Origin: Akkermansia sp.
Lineage (GTDB): Bacteria > Verrucomicrobiota > Verrucomicrobiia > Verrucomicrobiales > Akkermansiaceae
DNA: 64,000 nt
Direction of reading: 5' to 3'
Assembly (NCBI RefSeq): GCF_020860705.1
Contig: NZ_JAJBTT010000036.1
Coordinates: forward strand, 1-64,000
Made by a program: the position numbers and the translations under genes. This document shows, in pieces, positions 61,432 through 64,000 of the stretch (its first letter is position 1; every line of letters begins with the position of its first letter). Below the pieces are notes generated by a model. It made no database searches and was not told the origin of the DNA. It saw only the letters and a program-made list of their open reading frames with translations.

Positions 61432-62106
61432 ATGCATGAGTTGATCTCGGTTTGGATGTCGTGGGTGCAGGACTGGGGGTATGCGGGCGTCATCGTCCTG
61501 ATGGCCATGGAAAGCTCTATCTTCCCCGTTCCCAGTGAGGTAGTCATCCCGCCTGCGGCCATTCTGTCCGCCCAGGATGGAACATCCATGAGCTTCTGGG
61601 GGGTGGTGGCTGCCGGAACATTCGGGTCATGGCTGGGATCAGCCATGACGTACGTCGTGGCCCGGACCGTGGGACGCCCGGTCATCATGCGCTGGGGCAA
61701 ATTCTTTTTCATGCCGCCCCACAAGGTGGAAAAAGCGGAAGTCTTCCTCCAGCGTTACGAGGTATCCGGCGTTTTCTTCGCCCGTCTTCTGCCCGTCATC
61801 CGCCACCTGATCTCCATTCCCGCGGGGATTGTCCGCATGGGCTTCGGCGTCTTCTCCCTGGTCACCGTGCTCGGCGCGTTCGCCTGGTGCACGGTGCTCG
61901 CCTGGTACGGCCACCGCATCGGGGAACGGCATCCGGAACTGCTCAAATCCCCGGAGGAACTGATCCACACCGTAAAAAGTGAAAGCCTTCCCCTCATTCT
62001 GGCCGTGCTGGTGCTGGCCGTGTGCTACATCGTCATGCTGCGGCTGACGGACCGTAAAAAACCGGAGGATGCCGCCACGGACGCCGCCGCTGAAAAAGAG
62101 CAGTAA
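61432..62106 (+). CDS. DedA family membrane protein
   Basis: A 224-residue inner-membrane protein of the DedA/SNARE-associated superfamily, proposed to flip or scramble lipids or affect proton-driven homeostasis. Signature: ESSIFPVPSEVVIPPAAIL near the N-terminus, GSWLGSAMTYVVARTVGRP, then FFARLLPVIRHLISIPAGIVRMGF, whose F-x-x-R-x3-x4-R-G pattern matches the family. A last helix and a charged tail end the protein. Divergent from lpxB; 13 bases before the Cys-rich gene. Confidence 0.92.
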   Translation: MHELISVWMSWVQDWGYAGVIVLMAMESSIFPVPSEVVIPPAAILSAQDGTSMSFWGVVAAGTFGSWLGSAMTYVVARTVGRPVIMRWGKFFFMPPHKVEKAEVFLQRYEVSGVFFARLLPVIRHLISIPAGIVRMGFGVFSLVTVLGAFAWCTVLAWYGHRIGERHPELLKSPEELIHTVKSESLPLILAVLVLAVCYIVMLRLTDRKKPEDAATDAAAEKEQ

Positions 62107-62119
62107 ACATTTCCTTCCC

Positions 62120-62596
62120 ATGAACGCTTTCAAGGACGCCCGGGAAACCCGGGCCCTGGATTATTTCCACCAGGGATACAATTGCTCCCAGTCCGTCTTT
62201 GCGGCTTTTGCGGACGTTTGCGGCCTGACGGAAGAAGCGGCCCTGAAACTTTCCTCTCCCTTGGGAGCGGGCATCGGACGCATGCGGGAGGTATGCGGCG
62301 CTTTTTGCGGACTGAGCATGCTGGCGGGGAGCCTGTACGGGAACAGCTCTCCGGAAACCGGAGAGAAAGAAAAAATCTTTTCCCTGGTCCAATCCCTGGC
62401 CGCCGCCTTCAAACAGGAATTCGGCACGCTTTACTGCCGGGAACTGCTGGGGCTTTCCCCGGAACGCCTGGCTGTGGAAACGGCGCGCCCCGGAGAAAGA
62501 ACCGCCGCCTATTACGCCTCCCGCCCCTGCGAACGCTGCATTGCCTTCTGCGCCCGCCAGGCGGCCGAGCTGGAGGCAAAAGCCCGGTCCCATTAA
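62120..62596 (+). CDS. C-GCAxxG-C-C family protein
   Basis: A 158-residue Cys-rich protein of the C_GCAxxG_C_C family, putative redox or metal-binding role. Cys22 (YNCSQSVF), Cys34, GAGIGRMREVCGAFCG (Cys59, Cys63), a YC in the middle and the trio PCERCIAFC near the end. The ATG at 62120 (MNAFKDARETRALDYF) is preferred over an earlier start overlapping the DedA gene. Probably cotranscribed with DedA. Confidence 0.85.
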   Translation: MNAFKDARETRALDYFHQGYNCSQSVFAAFADVCGLTEEAALKLSSPLGAGIGRMREVCGAFCGLSMLAGSLYGNSSPETGEKEKIFSLVQSLAAAFKQEFGTLYCRELLGLSPERLAVETARPGERTAAYYASRPCERCIAFCARQAAELEAKARSH

Positions 62597-62628
62597 AAAA
62601 CCCGGTTTCCTTAGAAGGAAAACCGGGC
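62594..62628 (-). terminator. Terminator between C-GCAxxG-C-C and ferritin-like genes
   Basis: A stem of ACCCGG/CCGGGT-type arms (AACCCGGTTTCCTT with AAGGAAAACCGGG) is followed by six T on the minus strand, so it ends the ferritin-like gene. It may also stop the convergent Cys-rich gene. Confidence 0.85.
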
Positions 62629-62653
62629 ATGTAAAATCAAACGGAAGGTTCCA

Positions 62654-63001
62654 TTAATGAGCGTCTTTGGAACAACCGCATGATCCGTCCTTGCAGGACG
62701 CCTTCAATTTTTCAATTTTTTCATTGGTTTCACCAATGCCTTCATCGTAAAAGCCCTGTTCATCCGGGGCAAGAACCTGAAGAAGGCGGTAAAATTCGCC
62801 AGCGTGTTCCTTTTCTTCATTGGAAATATCCAGAAGAACCTCCTGGGCCAATTTGTTATCAATGGATTCGGCAAGCTGGGTATAAAGCTGGATGGCTTCA
62901 TACTCCGCAGCAATCATGAACCGGATGGCCCTCACCAATTCGTCATGGGTAAGCAGCCGGTCTTCCTTTAATACGCTAAATGCATTTGTAAATTCGGGCA
63001 T
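62654..63001 (-). CDS. Half-ferritin (EncFtn/rubrerythrin-like) iron protein
   Basis: A 115-residue two-helix ferritin-like protein. A Glu in AAEYEAIQLY (residue 33) and E63-x2-H66 in NEEKEH reproduce the E-x29-E-x2-H spacing of encapsulated ferritin (EncFtn), in which two such subunits complete a diiron site. After the hairpin comes an unusual Cys-rich tail, CKDGSCGCSKDAH, that could bind metal or act as a cargo tag. ATG at 63001 is chosen; a TTG five codons earlier is possible. No encapsulin gene is visible. A decayed paralogue lies just upstream (63350-63634). Iron or oxidant handling is inferred. Confidence 0.75.
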   Translation of the reverse strand: MPEFTNAFSVLKEDRLLTHDELVRAIRFMIAAEYEAIQLYTQLAESIDNKLAQEVLLDISNEEKEHAGEFYRLLQVLAPDEQGFYDEGIGETNEKIEKLKASCKDGSCGCSKDAH

Positions 63002-63016
63002 GCAGGTATGACTCAA

Positions 63017-63349
63017 GTCATCGCTTATGTATTCAAACTGTTTTTGTCATACATTTTCCGTGACATTCCTTGAACTTTTCCACTTGAAAACGGTCTAAGG
63101 GAAATCATTCCGTGGTCCGTTTTTTCAAACCCAAAAAACAGCTGTTTTCCCCTTCTGCCGAAGCATCTGTGCGAAAAAGTCATCACTAGCTACGCAGAGG
63201 ATCAGCTGATCCCGGACGGGATCTCCGGTACATGAAAACTCCCGGTTGCTTTTGGAAAAACCGGACATTTTAACCAGCAGCAATAAAAAATCCGTCACCG
63301 GAAGGCACGATTGCTCCACTTGCCTTCCGGGACAGGATGGCCTCCAAGC
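63017..63349. other. Non-coding stretch between ferritin-like gene and its pseudogene
   Basis: About 330 bases with no credible gene; short frames such as 63125-63319 lack recognisable features. The promoter of the ferritin-like gene should lie here but could not be identified by eye. Confidence 0.3.
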
Positions 63350-63634
63350 TATCCATCTCTCCGTGATTTACCCATCCATTGCCATAGAAACCTTGTTCAT
63401 CAGAGACAGAAACCTGAAAGAGACTGGAAAATCCTCCCAGTTTTCTTTCTTTTCATTGGTTCTCTCCGGAAAAATTTTCCGCCCCATCCGTTACCAGCAA
63501 ATACGCCAAGATGGGAATATAGCAGAACTATTCATCTTCCGCAGCAATCATGAACCGGACACCCCTGCTAAAACCTCATGAATAAGCAGCCTATTCCGCT
63601 CTAGTCCTCCAAATACATTTGTCCATTCAGGCAA
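63350..63634 (-). pseudogene. Decayed paralogue of the ferritin-like gene
   Basis: This segment aligns colinearly with 62733-62997. Shared stretches include CCGCAGCAATCATGAACCGG (encoding RFMIAA), CAGAAACCTGAA versus the functional AAGAACCTGAA, TTCATTGG and the start region ATTTGT..ATTC.GGC. The reading frame is broken by changes and small insertions, and no continuous protein remains. It is a tandem duplicate in decay. Its boundaries are approximate. Confidence 0.7.
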
Positions 63635-63760
63635 TCCATGTGGGGTATCCGCAAATCCTCCATTCTATCACCCTCAGCCACCATGTGAACACGGCTTCCC
63701 CTGGACTTTCCTTATGAAAAGCAGGCTGGCAAAATCGCACCCTCTCTTCCCGGACACGGA

Positions 63761-63789
63761 AGGAGCGACGGTTTGCCGCCGTCGCTCCT
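63761..63789 (-). terminator. Probable terminator after the thioredoxin-fold gene
   Basis: A perfect 11-bp stem (AGGAGCGACGG / CCGTCGCTCCT) lies ~30 bases past the stop of the minus-strand gene at the right edge. The following T-run is weak (TTCC), so it is scored as probable. Confidence 0.6.
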
Positions 63790-63820
63790 GTTGAAGATGT
63801 TCTGTTCCGGAACAAACGCC

Positions 63821-64000
63821 TTACTTGCCCTCAGCAGTCTTGGGCATGTACTTTTTGAAAAAATCAACGTACTGGACAGGAGTCTGGCCGGGAATATAAC
63901 CCGTGCGTCCCAGTTCCTTGCCTTCCGCATCCACCACGACCATGGCCGGAACGCCTGTGACTTTATATGTCTTGGCCTCCTTGGATTTGCTGAAATCGGC
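63821..64000 (-). CDS. Thioredoxin-fold protein, C-terminal part (partial)
   Basis: The last 59 residues of a gene that runs off the right edge. GVPAMVVVDAEGKELGRTGYIPGQTPVQYVDFFKKYMP is the typical end of a thioredoxin-like domain: the cis-Pro in VPA, a DAEGKE turn and the closing helix. The CxxC redox motif would lie beyond the window. Probably exported, judging by relatives of this type, but this is inference. Confidence 0.8.
   Translation of the reverse strand, partial: ADFSKSKEAKTYKVTGVPAMVVVDAEGKELGRTGYIPGQTPVQYVDFFKKYMPKTAEGK

Noticed and set aside
63246..63581. A 111-codon plus-strand frame
   Set aside because: It is antisense to the decayed ferritin-like copy and has no features of its own.

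Overview
The window looks like chromosomal DNA of a Gram-negative, mucin- or glycan-degrading member of the Verrucomicrobiota, most consistent with Akkermansia. Three things point there: two tandem secreted GH20 beta-hexosaminidases, several secreted proteins with a C-terminal PEP-CTERM sorting signal (VPEP, membrane helix, Arg cluster), and lipid A and outer-membrane efflux genes in a moderately GC-rich, gene-dense background. The species call is inference, because no rRNA gene is present.

Layout. 1-4.2 kb holds the tail of an unknown gene, two GH20 hexosaminidases and the methylmalonyl-CoA mutase chaperone MeaB. 4.2-7.5 kb is an AT-rich accessory patch with a truncated copy of the rppH 3' end, a small secreted protein, rppH itself, a DUF2971 protein and a 116-residue orphan. 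7.6-12.3 kb holds a small secreted protein, then a minus-strand run pyrC, MBL hydrolase, DEAD-family helicase and ruvC, plus tRNA-Asp. 12.5-17.3 kb is a MarR regulator with an RND efflux adaptor and pump. 17.3-22 kb holds folA-thyA, cardiolipin synthase and a biotin-dependent carboxyltransferase subunit. 22-29.4 kb holds a putative papain-like protein and a complete hexuronate operon (kdgK, a fused uxuA-uxuB, uxaC, eda, exuT) with a visible promoter and dyad operator. 29.6-40 kb holds a duplicated membrane-PH protein, a MATE transporter, Mrp, a small PUR-family protein, two orphans, citramalate synthase and an M3 peptidase. 40-46.3 kb is a complete tripartite RND efflux operon. 46.3-51 kb holds two PEP-CTERM proteins, one a 1008-residue SGNH hydrolase with a repeat-rich passenger. 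51-55 kb holds a Nudix protein, a membrane protein and an EIIA-ClC pair. 55-57.5 kb holds a REP-associated transposase with matching flanking repeats, and a third PEP-CTERM gene. 57.5-64 kb holds gdhA, a probably acquired methyltransferase, lpxB, DedA, a C-GCAxxG-C-C protein, an EncFtn-like ferritin with a decayed second copy, and the end of a thioredoxin-fold gene.

How the genes fit together. The hexosaminidases, the hexuronate operon and the central carboxyltransferase/MeaB pair suggest host-glycan feeding that ends in mixed-acid or propionate-type fermentation. The most novel signals are: (a) paired dyads CGGATT-N3-AATCCG upstream of both small PEP-CTERM genes, suggesting a shared regulon; (b) the mannonate dehydratase-mannonate oxidoreductase fusion; (c) a papain-like Cys/His protein of unknown role; (d) the transposase-linked repeats; and (e) two partial gene copies in decay (rppH and ferritin). 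No CRISPR array, prophage or secretion apparatus was seen.
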